Part shown: piece by piece, positions 53,800 through 62,953 of the stretch
How positions within the stretch are numbered: position 1 is the first letter of the stretch
Layout: each line of letters starts with the position of its first letter
NCBI GenBank assembly: GCA_902776955.1
Contig: CACYSG010000002.1
Location: 1-64,000 of the forward strand
Direction: 5' to 3'
Length of the DNA stretch: 64,000 bases
Origin: an uncultured Bacteroidales bacterium
GTDB lineage: Bacteria > Bacteroidota > Bacteroidia > Bacteroidales > Muribaculaceae
Translations under genes and position numbers: made by a program
Notes under the pieces: generated by a model
The model's database searches: none
The model's input: the letters and a program-made list of their open reading frames with translations, nothing else
What the model was told of the DNA's origin: nothing

Positions 53800-55947
53800 T
53801 TATTCGTTAGGCATTTTCTGATAACCGTTAGGTATCGCAATATCATTGACATTTGTGGTGTCTTGGGTAGCATCATAGTAGCGGATGCGGTAGTATACCT
53901 TATTGCCAATACCGCGAACCTCGAGCTTGGCAATGCCAGTATTGTCACGCCACAGGGTGTAGCTGGCCGTTTGGTTGGGCCACTCTTGCTTAAGCTGACC
54001 CAAGGTCATACCAGTTCCTGGTGACAGGTTGGTGGGATACAGGTAGTTGCGGTAGTAGTTCCTCTCCTGCTGGATGATGAAGTCGCTCTCGTAGCGCTCG
54101 CGGTAGAGAATCATAAAGTCGAACAGACCGGGAATCTGAACATCATCGGGGTTACTGTAGGTGAAGAAGTAGTCGTTGCCGATGACATCAGGATGCTCGG
54201 GGTCATAGATGGGGAAGCCCAAGACCACGTATCTGATCTGTTGGCTGGCCTGAGTCTGCTGCACGTCGTAGGTATAAACCAGTTCATTGGGATTATAGAG
54301 AGTGTCCAGCGGAGTGTAAGTCTCATTGCCCAAGCTGTCGGTTGTTACCGTGTAAATGACATAGGTCTGAGGCACCGTGTTGTTGACCATATCGTTCAGC
54401 GTCGAGGTCCATGCGAGTGTCACGGTGTAGGTGCTGTCCTGAGCGTAAGTATCACTAGGCTCGGTCTCGGCAGTCAGGAAAATTCTGTACAGACCCACCT
54501 GGGGCTGATGGCCCTCCTCGTAATTACGGTCGTCTTGAATAGACCTCAAGTCGGGGATGTAGAATACCATCGGTGATACAGATTTGTAAACCGTGGTATC
54601 TTTACCGTACATCGCATAGTAGTGCGACAATGAGAGTACAGATTGGCAGTCGTGCTTAACGGGATAGTAATCACCGTTGGTCCACATGTTCTGATAGAGG
54701 TCAGTTGTCGCCTCAGAGGCAGTAGTGGCAGTGGGGCTGAATTCCTCATACAAACGATAGAACGGTCCGTCGCAGCCAAAGATATATTTTGAGCACACGG
54801 TGGCCGTCTTTCCCTTGCCGATGAGGTAGAAGCGGTTCAATGCACCCTGGTAAGCGAAAACGGTACCCGAAGTCTCGGAACCCTCACCCACGCGGAGACC
54901 GTCGGTCAGCAACTCGGCCGAAGCATAGTATTCGTCAAAGACGTCGATGAGTTCCTGGGCGGTTGATGGATAAGCGCGCTTTTCATATTCAGCCCGATAG
55001 GCAGCATAATCCGTCTGGGCATCATATTCCGGAAAATCTTTCAACTTGAGCAGGAAAATGGTATAGCCGTTAAGATTGGGTGCAGAAATGGTTCCGTAAT
55101 CATGAGCCATATAGTAAGTCTCTGTTACCCTGGTGTTTTTGGCCGTGAAACCATTTAAAAGATTTATATTATTTCCATCTGCCGTTTCATTATAGACTTG
55201 ATAGTCGCAGGTGTTGGTGTTTGACGTACTCATGGCACTGATCGTGACCTTGTAACCTTCGGCGGGCAGCAAGCTAGCGGGAACGGTGATGACACCACCA
55301 TTAGGGAAGTACCAGCAAGAGCTACCATCGTATGTGGTGCGAGTACGTGTTCCAGTATAACTCCAACCACTGTAGATATAATTGGAACTTGCCGACCAAT
55401 GCATCAACTCAGTGCCATCTAAATAGTCAATATTGATGCTGAAGAGCCGTCCATAGGTGTTATCGATATAGACAATAAGATCAACCTTTGTACGCGTACC
55501 GATTTCCCAGCCACGGCCCTCACCATAATAAACTGTAGCGCCCTGAATCACATCATTATAACGGATGCCAGGGATGTTCTGGTTCATGTAGGTGCTGCGG
55601 AACAGCCAGTACATCTGATTGGGGTCAGTTACTGTGTCGGTCAGTGAAGCGGTGTGCGACGGGTAGTTGGTCGTGGGACCCTCATACCAAGTATAGCTGA
55701 TAGCACCATACTGGGCCTTGGTATAAACCGTGTTGGCATACACATCGTTGTTAGCTCTGTTGGGAGCTTTCCTCACGCCATCACCCTTCATCAGAGATTG
55801 GGGGATGCGCATTGCACGTTCCTGCACAGGGGCAGAAACCCATTCAGCTGCCGGCGACGAGTTGTTTTGCCTCTGTGCCGAAGCATCATTGGTCCAGCCT
55901 ACTGCTAGGAGCAGACTGAACGCCAAAAGTGTTAGTTTCTTTCTCAT
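53800..55947 (-). CDS. Secreted protein matching the N-terminal half of the 937-residue protein, no type IX tail
   Basis: 715 residues from ATG 55947 (MRKKLTLLAFSLLLAVGW; ATG 55956 is also possible), with a signal peptide ending DASAQ. It matches the N-terminal half of the 46534-49347 protein: SYTWYEGPTTNYPSHTASLT, DPNQMYWLFRSTYMNQNIPG, and ESDFIIQQERNYYRNYL near the end. It stops where that half stops and has no sorting tail. First gene of a two-gene operon with the 1245-residue protein, so the pair together rebuilds the full architecture. How it stays outside the cell without a tail is unclear. Confidence 0.85.
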   Translation of the reverse strand: MRKKLTLLAFSLLLAVGWTNDASAQRQNNSSPAAEWVSAPVQERAMRIPQSLMKGDGVRKAPNRANNDVYANTVYTKAQYGAISYTWYEGPTTNYPSHTASLTDTVTDPNQMYWLFRSTYMNQNIPGIRYNDVIQGATVYYGEGRGWEIGTRTKVDLIVYIDNTYGRLFSINIDYLDGTELMHWSASSNYIYSGWSYTGTRTRTTYDGSSCWYFPNGGVITVPASLLPAEGYKVTISAMSTSNTNTCDYQVYNETADGNNINLLNGFTAKNTRVTETYYMAHDYGTISAPNLNGYTIFLLKLKDFPEYDAQTDYAAYRAEYEKRAYPSTAQELIDVFDEYYASAELLTDGLRVGEGSETSGTVFAYQGALNRFYLIGKGKTATVCSKYIFGCDGPFYRLYEEFSPTATTASEATTDLYQNMWTNGDYYPVKHDCQSVLSLSHYYAMYGKDTTVYKSVSPMVFYIPDLRSIQDDRNYEEGHQPQVGLYRIFLTAETEPSDTYAQDSTYTVTLAWTSTLNDMVNNTVPQTYVIYTVTTDSLGNETYTPLDTLYNPNELVYTYDVQQTQASQQIRYVVLGFPIYDPEHPDVIGNDYFFTYSNPDDVQIPGLFDFMILYRERYESDFIIQQERNYYRNYLYPTNLSPGTGMTLGQLKQEWPNQTASYTLWRDNTGIAKLEVRGIGNKVYYRIRYYDATQDTTNVNDIAIPNGYQKMPNE

Positions 55948-56530
55948 ATTATCCACTAAATTTTAATTAATTAAAATATTGAATTTCATTAAGCTTAAGC
56001 GAATTAGACCCTATCATATCCTTGTCGGGGAAACCCTGTGGCACATCAATCATTCTCATGTCGCTCAATTTCCAGCGCTGTCGTGATGGCTTGTTTTGAA
56101 AAGCTTTGTGTTGTAGTATTTCCTCATCATTTAAAATATGATAACTTCCTCTTCAGCCTGCAAAATTAATACCAAATTTTAGAATCTGCAAGAAAAAACC
56201 CGATGAACAGGTAAAAAATATGAATGTTTTAATGTCTGTCCACGGCTTTTAGTCGCTAGCTGTTAGCTGTTAGCGGGCATTCATGCATCTATTAATGTGA
56301 TTTTCAAGAATTTGACTAGTTGCGTAAATTATTATAATAAATTATTCATGAAATTAGCATAATTGGCTACATTTTGGGTTCGCGTTGGCCCGGCTGAGTG
56401 TTAGGTTGTCGCAAAACTAAAGTTTTTGAGAAAATAATGCGCTACGGGCGAGAAATTTGGCAAATAAATTAATAATTCCCCGTTGGTGGAGTTGTGAATA
56501 AATTAAGGATCCGTGAAAAAAAATTTAAAT

Positions 56531-56567
56531 GCCGTTTGACCCCACGCTAAGGCGCTAAGGCGCTAAG
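56531..56567. repeat. Dispersed repeat, copy 2
   Basis: GCCGTTTGACCCCACGCTAA then two and a half GGCGCTAA units; counterpart of 49665-49699. Confidence 0.7.
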
Positions 56568-56729
56568 TAAAGTTCGCCAATAAAGCGGAGAAATGATGGT
56601 AATTACACTTGTGGGATTTTTCTGGTTATTGTGACAGCGGCGAGGGCGGTGCATCACTGTTCTGTATTTTATGTGTTTTTTTGATAATATTTTTGGTCTT
56701 GAGCAGGGAGAAAAATGACGGCGAATTAG

Positions 56730-56885
56730 GGCCAATTGGTCGGATTGGGCTAATTGGACTAATTGGTCGAATTGGTCGAATTGGACTAATTGGTCGAATT
56801 GGGCTAATGGGACTAATAGGACTAATTGGTCGAATAGGAGTAATAGGAGTAATAGGACTAATTGGTCGGATTAGTCCTATTTGGT
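56730..56885. repeat. 9-bp tandem repeat tract (ATTGGACTA/ATTGGTCGA), about 17 units
   Basis: Units ATTGGACTA, ATTGGTCGA, ATAGGAGTA and variants, ending close to the S41 peptidase stop codon. Same type as the tracts in polA and porW but non-coding here. Confidence 0.85.
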
Positions 56886-56905
56886 TGATTGTTGGGGGGT
56901 GGTGG

Positions 56906-57910
56906 TTATTGGTTTTTGGTTTTCTGGGTGAGGATGTCGATGGCGGTGTCGAGGATGGCGTCGCGGGTGCGGTCGTTCTCGTCCATGTCAACGCGCACGT
57001 CGGGTGCTACGCCGAACTCGGTGAGTCGGCCCTGGGCGTCCATGATGGGGCACGACGAGAAGCGCACGCGCCAGCCGTTGGGCAGCTCGCTGGTGAAGGG
57101 TAGGCCACAGCCGCCGCCTGTGGTGTCGCCCACGATGGTGACCTGGTCGAGCCCCTTCATGATGGAGACGAAGTTGTTGGTGGCGCTGAAGGAGCCGCGG
57201 CTTGCCAGCACGACGACGGGCTTGAGGTAATGGATGTGGTTTTTGGCTGGCTCGAAGTAGTAGGGGTAGGGCTCGCTCAGGTCGTTGTGGCCCTTGCCTG
57301 TCTTGTGGCAGATGTAGCCCGCAAGGGTTTTCCCCTCGATGAAACGGGAGACGAGTTTCTCGACGTTGGTGAGCATGCCGCCGCCGTTGTCGCGCACGTC
57401 GATGATGAGGCCGTCGGCGGTGGATAAGTAGCTGAGTATCAGGTCCAGGTTGCCCTCGCCGATTTCGCTTGAGAAGGAGCCGTAGTACATGTATCCGAAG
57501 TTGTCGGGCAGGATCTGGTACTTGATGCCCGAGGACCTCATGTAGTCGAAGTTGAGGTAGTGCTGGTCGATGATGCGCTCGTCGTAGTTCACGGGCCACT
57601 GTTCCCACACCCAGTATCGGGAAACGTCATGGGTGGCGATGAGGTTGGTGTGGCCGTCGCGCAGTTCCTTGAGCATGGTGCCGCAGATGTCAAACAACTC
57701 CCTGTCGGTCATCTCGTTAGACACGCGGGCGCGGTAGCGGCTGTGCACCTCGTTCCAGTCCACCTGCTTGTAGTCAAAGAAGCTGTAGTGCTCGTCCATG
57801 ATGGTCCACAACGCCTCGAAGTTACCCACCTGGTCATGCTCAAACTCGTCCTTCTCGGCACACCCCACCAAGACCAGTAAAACTACAAAGTATAATAATA
57901 TTCTTTTCAT
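56906..57910 (-). CDS. Lipoprotein S41-family peptidase
   Basis: 334 residues. Lipobox LVLVGC (Cys17). The S41 (C-terminal processing) protease domain has DGLIIDVRDNGGG (about 191-203) and SRGSFSATNNF with the likely catalytic serine near 245, then GDTTGGGCGLP. No PDZ domain is visible. Probably an outer-membrane or periplasmic processing or housekeeping protease. Upstream lies the GxxExxY cassette, which may have replaced its native promoter. Confidence 0.88.
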   Translation of the reverse strand: MKRILLYFVVLLVLVGCAEKDEFEHDQVGNFEALWTIMDEHYSFFDYKQVDWNEVHSRYRARVSNEMTDRELFDICGTMLKELRDGHTNLIATHDVSRYWVWEQWPVNYDERIIDQHYLNFDYMRSSGIKYQILPDNFGYMYYGSFSSEIGEGNLDLILSYLSTADGLIIDVRDNGGGMLTNVEKLVSRFIEGKTLAGYICHKTGKGHNDLSEPYPYYFEPAKNHIHYLKPVVVLASRGSFSATNNFVSIMKGLDQVTIVGDTTGGGCGLPFTSELPNGWRVRFSSCPIMDAQGRLTEFGVAPDVRVDMDENDRTRDAILDTAIDILTQKTKNQ

Positions 57911-57921
57911 CGTCTTTAGAT

Positions 57922-58482
57922 AAAACTACGAATTCCGCGAATTAAACAAATTTTTGGCATCCGCGCTCTTATTATTTCAAATTTCACTAATGGCATCCGC
58001 ATACTTCATGAATGATTAGTTGTTGCTGCACTGTTGTGGATATTGCAAAAACGTTCAGTTTTTAAACTTGTTTCGCCAAAGTTTGCGAGAATTCCCAACT
58101 CATAGCCAGTGGCTTTCAGATAATTAATTATTTGGGCTTTCTCAATATCTGATAATTTGTTGATCGCTTTCAGCTCCACAATAATCTTATCATAACAAAC
58201 AAAATCGGCGATATAATCTTGCTGAAGAGGAATACCTTTATAAAAAACCTTCAGGCTGGCTTCTCTCTTATAGGGAATTCCCTTAGCTATGAATTCGCGC
58301 TCCAGCGCTTCTTGGTAAACTTTCTCCAAAAAGCCGCATCCCAGTTCACGATGAACCGTCATCATGCATCCAATGATATCGTATGATTCTTTAGGATAGA
58401 TTATCATAAGATATGTAGTTTGTTTAATTCGTAATAATTGAATGCGGATGCCAATTAGTTAAATTCGCGTAATTCGTAGTTT
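57922..58482. mobile_element. GxxExxY cassette with inverted terminal repeats (about 561 bp)
   Basis: Left end 57922-57964 (AAAACTACGAATTCCGCGAA, then TTAAACAAATTTTTGGCATC and CGC) and the right end, read inverted from 58482 (AAACTACGAATTACGCGAAT, then TTAACTAATTGGCATCCGC), are the same sequence at about 85% over some 40 bp. Between them is only the GxxExxY gene. A gene-less relative, matching the left 85 bp, lies at 59277-59403. Confidence 0.7.
58006..58407 (-). CDS. GxxExxY protein, PD-(D/E)XK nuclease-like (PDDEXK_3)
   Basis: 133 residues, complete. The family motif is GFLEKVY (G25, E28, Y31). The nuclease-like core is IADFV...KIIVELKA, an Asp followed by ExK, as in PD-(D/E)XK enzymes. 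The family (PF13366) is widespread in environmental and Bacteroidales genomes and its function is not established. The stop codon lies inside the left repeat and the start codon is 35 bp inside the right repeat, so coding and repeat are one unit. Confidence 0.85.
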   Translation of the reverse strand: MIIYPKESYDIIGCMMTVHRELGCGFLEKVYQEALEREFIAKGIPYKREASLKVFYKGIPLQQDYIADFVCYDKIIVELKAINKLSDIEKAQIINYLKATGYELGILANFGETSLKTERFCNIHNSAATTNHS

Positions 58483-58489
58483 AAGAGCC

Positions 58490-59272
58490 TTAGTGGCCGA
58501 TGCCGAGGACTAGGGAGTGGGTGACGTCGTGGACCTTGAGGTGGTTGACGTTCCAGTGCTCAAGGCGGGTGCGGTAGCCGAGGCGCAGGGTGACCTTGCC
58601 GAGGTGCAGGTCGGCGCCCAGGTAGTGGGTCATGTCCAGGCGGTTGCCCCACCAGCCCAGGTGGGCGAGATTCTTGTGGTTGCCCAGGTAGATCTCGTAA
58701 TAGCTCTCGTCATACTCGGGGGCGAAGAAAACGCCTGCTACAGGCAGCTGCACCTGGTAACGCAGGGTGATGGGTTTGCGCCACAGGCGTGTGTGCAAGT
58801 CCGCTCCGGCGGCAACGCCGACGTTCCAGTGGGCACGCACGGTGACGGGGTTGTTGCTGTTGACGTCGTTGTAGACGATGCCCGCGCGCAGCTGGGTCAT
58901 CGGGCCCGCCGTCAGGCTCATCCTGCCGGTGACGGCCCAACGGCGCTGCATGTTGAACGCGAGGTCGCCCATGAGCTTCATCAGGTCGTTGTTCTTGGCC
59001 GGGTTCTCGACGTAGTTGTAGTCGGCGCCCACATTGAGCTGCCACTGCCATCGCCCTTGCTTGCAGACCCTTGAGGCCTCATAGGCCAGCCCCAAGTCAA
59101 TGCCGTCGTAGGTGATGGGCGTGAGGTAACTGTCGTGAATCGAGGCATAGCCAGCGTCGACCATGAACATCGACACGCCCTCAGGTGCCTCGTCGGGGTG
59201 GGCACTTGCGGGAAGCGCTATCAACAGCAAGCTGCCAAAAACGACTAATAATATTAATATTCTGCTCTTCAT
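58490..59272 (-). CDS. DUF3316-like outer-membrane beta-barrel protein
   Basis: 260 residues from ATG 59272 (MKSRILILLVVFGSLLLIAL), with a signal peptide ending PASA. The upstream ATG at 59317 would read through the mini-element. The body is alternating beta strands ending in VTHSLVLGIGH, and YLTPITYDG near the N-terminus resembles DUF3316 proteins. An outer-membrane barrel is likely; function unknown. It is squeezed between two copies of the GxxExxY-type repeat. Confidence 0.75.
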   Translation of the reverse strand: MKSRILILLVVFGSLLLIALPASAHPDEAPEGVSMFMVDAGYASIHDSYLTPITYDGIDLGLAYEASRVCKQGRWQWQLNVGADYNYVENPAKNNDLMKLMGDLAFNMQRRWAVTGRMSLTAGPMTQLRAGIVYNDVNSNNPVTVRAHWNVGVAAGADLHTRLWRKPITLRYQVQLPVAGVFFAPEYDESYYEIYLGNHKNLAHLGWWGNRLDMTHYLGADLHLGKVTLRLGYRTRLEHWNVNHLKVHDVTHSLVLGIGH

Positions 59273-59276
59273 TAAT

Positions 59277-59403
59277 AAACTACGAATTACGCGAATTAAA
59301 CTAATTTGCATCCGCATACTTTATTATTTCGAATTTCACGAATGGCATCCGCATTGTTTTTATATCACTGTGGTGCTTGCCAATGCGTGAAATCCGTAGT
59401 TTT
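59277..59403. mobile_element. MITE-like gene-less relative of the GxxExxY cassette
   Basis: 127 bp. Left end AAACTACGAATTACGCGAAT and inverted right end AAAACTACGGATTTCACGCA; the interior 59300-59365 matches 57945-58010 of the cassette, including two GCATCCGC boxes. It exactly fills the gap between the DUF3316-like gene and parC, and its right end touches the parC stop codon. Confidence 0.65.
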
Positions 59404-62174
59404 TAGTCGTCAAAGGGGATGCGCTGCTGGCCGGTGAACTGGTCGAGCACCTCGTCCTGGCTGATGCCGTCGGTCGTGATGGGTTCGCCGGGTTCGCTGG
59501 TTCGGGTTGTGGGGGGCGCGTCGTCGGGGCTCGGGGTCTCCTCGGGCTGGGGAGCCGGCTCACGCGGCTCGACCTCGGTGATGGAGTCCACCTCCCAGTT
59601 GGTGACGCGGCGTCCCTTGGCCTTGAAGGTCTTCACGCCGATAAACTCCTCGGCGTCAATCACAAAGGGCTCTCGTGCCTTGTCGGCACCGCCCATCTTC
59701 ACCTCGAAGCGCGGGCAGGGTTCGTCGCTCAATAGCAGCAGCCTCGACTCGGGGTTGGTGCCGATGAAGCTCTGCTTCTTGGTGTTGTCCTCGAGCGTGA
59801 AACGTTTCACGTAGGGGTGGCCCTGGTCGGCGTCGTCGAGCACGGCGGTCCAGACCTTGTCCTTGACATACTTCTCGATGCGCAGGATGCCCTCGTCATA
59901 GTGGTTGGTGGCCTCGGCGCTGGTGGTGTAGAATTCGCCCGTCTGCATGATGACCAGGATGCGGTCCTCGCCGCCGAAGAGTCCCAGCGAACGCCCGTGC
60001 TTCTCGTAGTTGATGCGCAGGATGTCGGGGTCGAACCACACCTCGCGGTCGCCGAGGGTGGACTGGCCGGCCTCCTTGAGCGAGATGCGTGTCACCTCGT
60101 TCTTGGTCACGATGTTACCGCGTGCCTGCTTGCCCTTGATGGCGAGTTCGGCCAGGTCGACGTCAAACTGCAGGATCTTGAGCCTGAACTTGGGTTTGAG
60201 GGTGATGCGCAGCACCTCGGCCTCGCCGTTGGGGTTGGCGGTGAACCAGGTGATCTTGCTGCCCGGTTTGCCCTGGGTGATGTCATATTCCCTGTCGCGT
60301 GTGATGCCCGTGACGGCAAAACGCTTCATGTAGGTCGTGCCGCCGCGTCCGTCCTGGTAGAGGACGTTGTAGATGGTGCGGTCGTCGCCCTTCTTGAACA
60401 CGTTCAGGTACAGGATGTTCTTGCCGACGTAGATCTTGTCGGCCACCTTGGTGACCTTGAACTTGCCGTTCTTGTAGAAGATGATGATGTCGTCGATGTC
60501 CGAGCAGTTGCACACAAACTCGTCCTTCTTCAGTCCCGTGCCGATGAAGCCGTCGGCGCGGTTGATGTAGAGCTTCTGGTTGGCCTCGGCGACCTTGCTG
60601 GCCACGATGGTGTCAAACTCGCGGATGACGGTGCGGCGCGGGTACTTCGAGCCGTACTTGGTCTTGAGGTTCTTGAACCACTCGATGGTGTGCTCGGTCA
60701 GGTGTGCCAGCTTGTAGTCGATGTCCTCGATGCGCTCCTTGAGTCGCGCGATGTTCTCCTCGGCCTTGTCGCTATTGTACTTGATGATACGCTTCATCGG
60801 TATCTCGAGCAGGCGCAGCAGGTCGTCCTCGGTAATCTCGCGGTAGAACTGGGGCTTGAAGGGCTTCAAGCGCTTGTCGATGTGCTTGAGGGCGCGTTCC
60901 TGGTCCTTGGCGTTCTCAAATTCCTTGTCCTTGTAGATGCGCTCCTCGATGAAGATTTTCTCGAGCGAGACGTTGTGGAGGGCTTCCATCGTCTCACCAC
61001 GCTGGATTTCAAGCTCCTGGCGCAGGATGTCGCGCGTGCGGTCCACGTTGTAGCGCAGCACGTCGCTCACGGTGAGGAACTGCGGCTTCTGGTCCTTGAT
61101 GACGCAGCAGTTGGGCCAGATGGAGATTTCGCAGTCGGTGAAGGCATACAGCGCGTCGATGGCGATGTCGCTGCTCGAGCCGGCCTGTAGCGAGACGATG
61201 ATCTCGGCCGTGGCGCTGGTGTTGTCCTCGACCTTGCGGATCTTGATTTTGCCGCGTTCGCCGGCCTTGAGGATCGACTCGATGACGGTGCCGGTGGTCT
61301 TGCCGTAGGGCACGTCCTTGACCAGGAGTGTCTTGTTGTCGAGTTTCTCGATTTTGGCCCTCACGCGGACGTATCCGCCGCGCTCGCCGTCGTTGTAGTG
61401 GCTCACGTCGATGTAACCGCCCGTCTGGAAGTCGGGGTAGAGGTGGAACTCCTCGCCGCGCAGGTACTGTATCGCCGCGTCGATGACCTCGTTGAAGTTG
61501 TGCGGCAAAATCTTGCACGACAGGCCGACGGCGATACCCTCGGCGCCTTGGGTCAGCAACAGCGGGAACTTGGCGGGCAGCGTCAGCGGCTCGCGCTTGC
61601 GGCCGTCATAGGAGAGGCCCCAGTCGGTCACCTTGGGGTTATACACCGCGTCGAGCGCAAATTCGCTCAACCTGGCCTCGATGTAACGGCCGGCGGCCGC
61701 ACCGTCGCCGGTAAGGATGTTACCCCAGTTACCCTGGGTGTCGATGAGCAGCTCTTTCTGTCCCAGCTGCACCAGCGCGCTGTAGATCGAGGCGTCGCCG
61801 TGGGGGTGATACTGCATCGTCAATCCCACGATATTGGCCACCTTGTTGAAGTGACCGTCGTCGGCCTCCTTCATGGCGTGCATGATGCGGCGCTGCACGG
61901 GTTTGAAGCCGTCCTCGATGTGGGGGACGGCGCGCTCCAGGATCACATAGGAGGCATAGTCGAGAAACCAGTTCTCGTACATTCCGCTCAGCTGCAGCTT
62001 TTTATCTTTAGGCACCTGATAGGAGGAGTGGGCCTGCGGCTCGTTGCCGTCGTCGCCGTTCTCGGGCGCGGGGGCATCGTTCTCGTTGGCGTTCATGTCG
62101 TCTTGGGCATTGCCCTCGACAGGCTCCTGTTGCTCCTGTCCTTCCAGTTCGTCTTCGTCTTTCTTCATATCCAA
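59403..62174 (-). CDS. parC: DNA topoisomerase IV subunit A
   Basis: 923 residues. An acidic low-complexity N-terminus (1-50) precedes the GyrA/ParC breakage domain: KPVQRRIMHAM, QYHPHGDASIY, and AAGRYIEARLS with catalytic Tyr164. The C-terminal part is a beta-pinwheel-like domain (to about 850), then a proline-rich acidic tail. Cuts and rejoins DNA to unlink sister chromosomes, with ParE as partner. ParE is not in the window. The ATG may be 62174 or 62168. Confidence 0.93.
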   Translation of the reverse strand: MDMKKDEDELEGQEQQEPVEGNAQDDMNANENDAPAPENGDDGNEPQAHSSYQVPKDKKLQLSGMYENWFLDYASYVILERAVPHIEDGFKPVQRRIMHAMKEADDGHFNKVANIVGLTMQYHPHGDASIYSALVQLGQKELLIDTQGNWGNILTGDGAAAGRYIEARLSEFALDAVYNPKVTDWGLSYDGRKREPLTLPAKFPLLLTQGAEGIAVGLSCKILPHNFNEVIDAAIQYLRGEEFHLYPDFQTGGYIDVSHYNDGERGGYVRVRAKIEKLDNKTLLVKDVPYGKTTGTVIESILKAGERGKIKIRKVEDNTSATAEIIVSLQAGSSSDIAIDALYAFTDCEISIWPNCCVIKDQKPQFLTVSDVLRYNVDRTRDILRQELEIQRGETMEALHNVSLEKIFIEERIYKDKEFENAKDQERALKHIDKRLKPFKPQFYREITEDDLLRLLEIPMKRIIKYNSDKAEENIARLKERIEDIDYKLAHLTEHTIEWFKNLKTKYGSKYPRRTVIREFDTIVASKVAEANQKLYINRADGFIGTGLKKDEFVCNCSDIDDIIIFYKNGKFKVTKVADKIYVGKNILYLNVFKKGDDRTIYNVLYQDGRGGTTYMKRFAVTGITRDREYDITQGKPGSKITWFTANPNGEAEVLRITLKPKFRLKILQFDVDLAELAIKGKQARGNIVTKNEVTRISLKEAGQSTLGDREVWFDPDILRINYEKHGRSLGLFGGEDRILVIMQTGEFYTTSAEATNHYDEGILRIEKYVKDKVWTAVLDDADQGHPYVKRFTLEDNTKKQSFIGTNPESRLLLLSDEPCPRFEVKMGGADKAREPFVIDAEEFIGVKTFKAKGRRVTNWEVDSITEVEPREPAPQPEETPSPDDAPPTTRTSEPGEPITTDGISQDEVLDQFTGQQRIPFDD

Positions 62175-62191
62175 AAAGGTGATTTAACCTG

Positions 62192-62224
62192 CAAAGATAG
62201 TAAAAAGCCACCAGTTTTGAGCAA
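62192..62224 (-). promoter_or_regulatory. Promoter of parC
   Basis: On the minus strand TTG (62222-62224), 22-bp gap, TATCTTTG (62192-62199), 18 bp before the ATG at 62174. Confidence 0.55.
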
Positions 62225-62280
62225 TCGGAGGCTAGTTTTTTGTTTTTGAGGGGATTTTGAGGGAGGGTGGAGCTGCAGGG

Positions 62281-62892
62281 ACGGACCGCCGCTGTCGCGG
62301 CTGGAACGGGTGGGACGGACCGCCGCTGTCGCGGCTGGAACGGTTGAAACGGACCGCCGCTGTCGCGGCTGGAACGGGAGAAACGGACCGCCGCTGTCGC
62401 AGCTGGAACGGTTGAAACGGACCGCCGCTGTCGCGGCTGGAACGGTTGAAACGGACCGCCGCTGTCGCGGCTGGAACGGATGAAACGGACCGCCGCTGTC
62501 GCGGCTGGAACGGATGAAACGGACCGCCGCTGTCGCGGCTGGAACGGTTGAAACGGACCGCCGCTGTCGCAGCTGGAACGGTTGAAACGGACCGCCGCTG
62601 TCGCGGCTGGAACGGGTGGGACGGACCGCCGCTATCGCGGCTGAAACGGTTGAAACGGACCGCCGCTGTCGCGGCTGGAACGGGAGAAACGGACCGCCGC
62701 TGTCGCGGCTGAAACGGGTGGGACGGACCGCCGCTGTCGCGGCTGAAACGGGTGGGACGGACCGCCGCTGTCGCGGCTGAAACGGATGAAACGGACCGCC
62801 GCTGTCGCGGCTGGAACGGGAGATACGGACCGCCGCTGTCGCGGCTGGAACGGGAGAAACGGACCGCCGCTGTCGCGGCTGAAACGGGTGGG
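62281..62892. repeat. 34-bp tandem array, 18 contiguous units
   Basis: Each unit is ACGGACCGCCGCTGTCGCGG plus CTGGAACGG (29 constant bases, hairpin GCCGC-TGTC-GCGGC) and a 5-base word: GTGGG, TTGAA, GAGAA, ATGAA or GAGAT. Unit boundaries are exact over all 18 copies. The array occupies most of the gap between the VWA gene and parC. There are no spacers, so it is not a CRISPR array. Confidence 0.92.
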
Positions 62893-62899
62893 ACGAATT

Positions 62900-62922
62900 A
62901 GAGGCGCAAAATTTGCGCCTCT
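62900..62922. terminator. Palindromic hairpin downstream of the VWA gene
   Basis: AGAGGCGCAAA-A-TTTGCGCCTCT, a perfect 11-base inverted pair, 32 bp past the VWA stop codon. No clear T run follows, so it is a possible terminator only. Confidence 0.5.
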
Positions 62923-62953
62923 ATAGGTGTGGCCTTTATCCTTTAAGGGTGTT

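Larger units (their letters stand above)
55957..56905. other. 950-bp gene-free region with tandem repeats
   Basis: AT-rich upstream region of the 718-residue gene (55957-56200), the dispersed repeat GCCGTTTGACCCCACGCTAA at 56531, and a long 9-bp tandem tract at 56730-56885. Frames through it follow the repeats; no gene supported. Confidence 0.6.

Noticed and set aside
56609-57103. 164-residue frame over the 9-bp tract
   Set aside because: Translation of the tandem repeat and then of the antisense of the S41 gene.
59817-61190. 457-residue frame antisense to parC
   Set aside because: Shadow of parC, whose catalytic motifs are intact.
62281-62892. Possible CRISPR array
   Set aside because: Units are contiguous with only a five-base variable word; no spacers and no cas genes.
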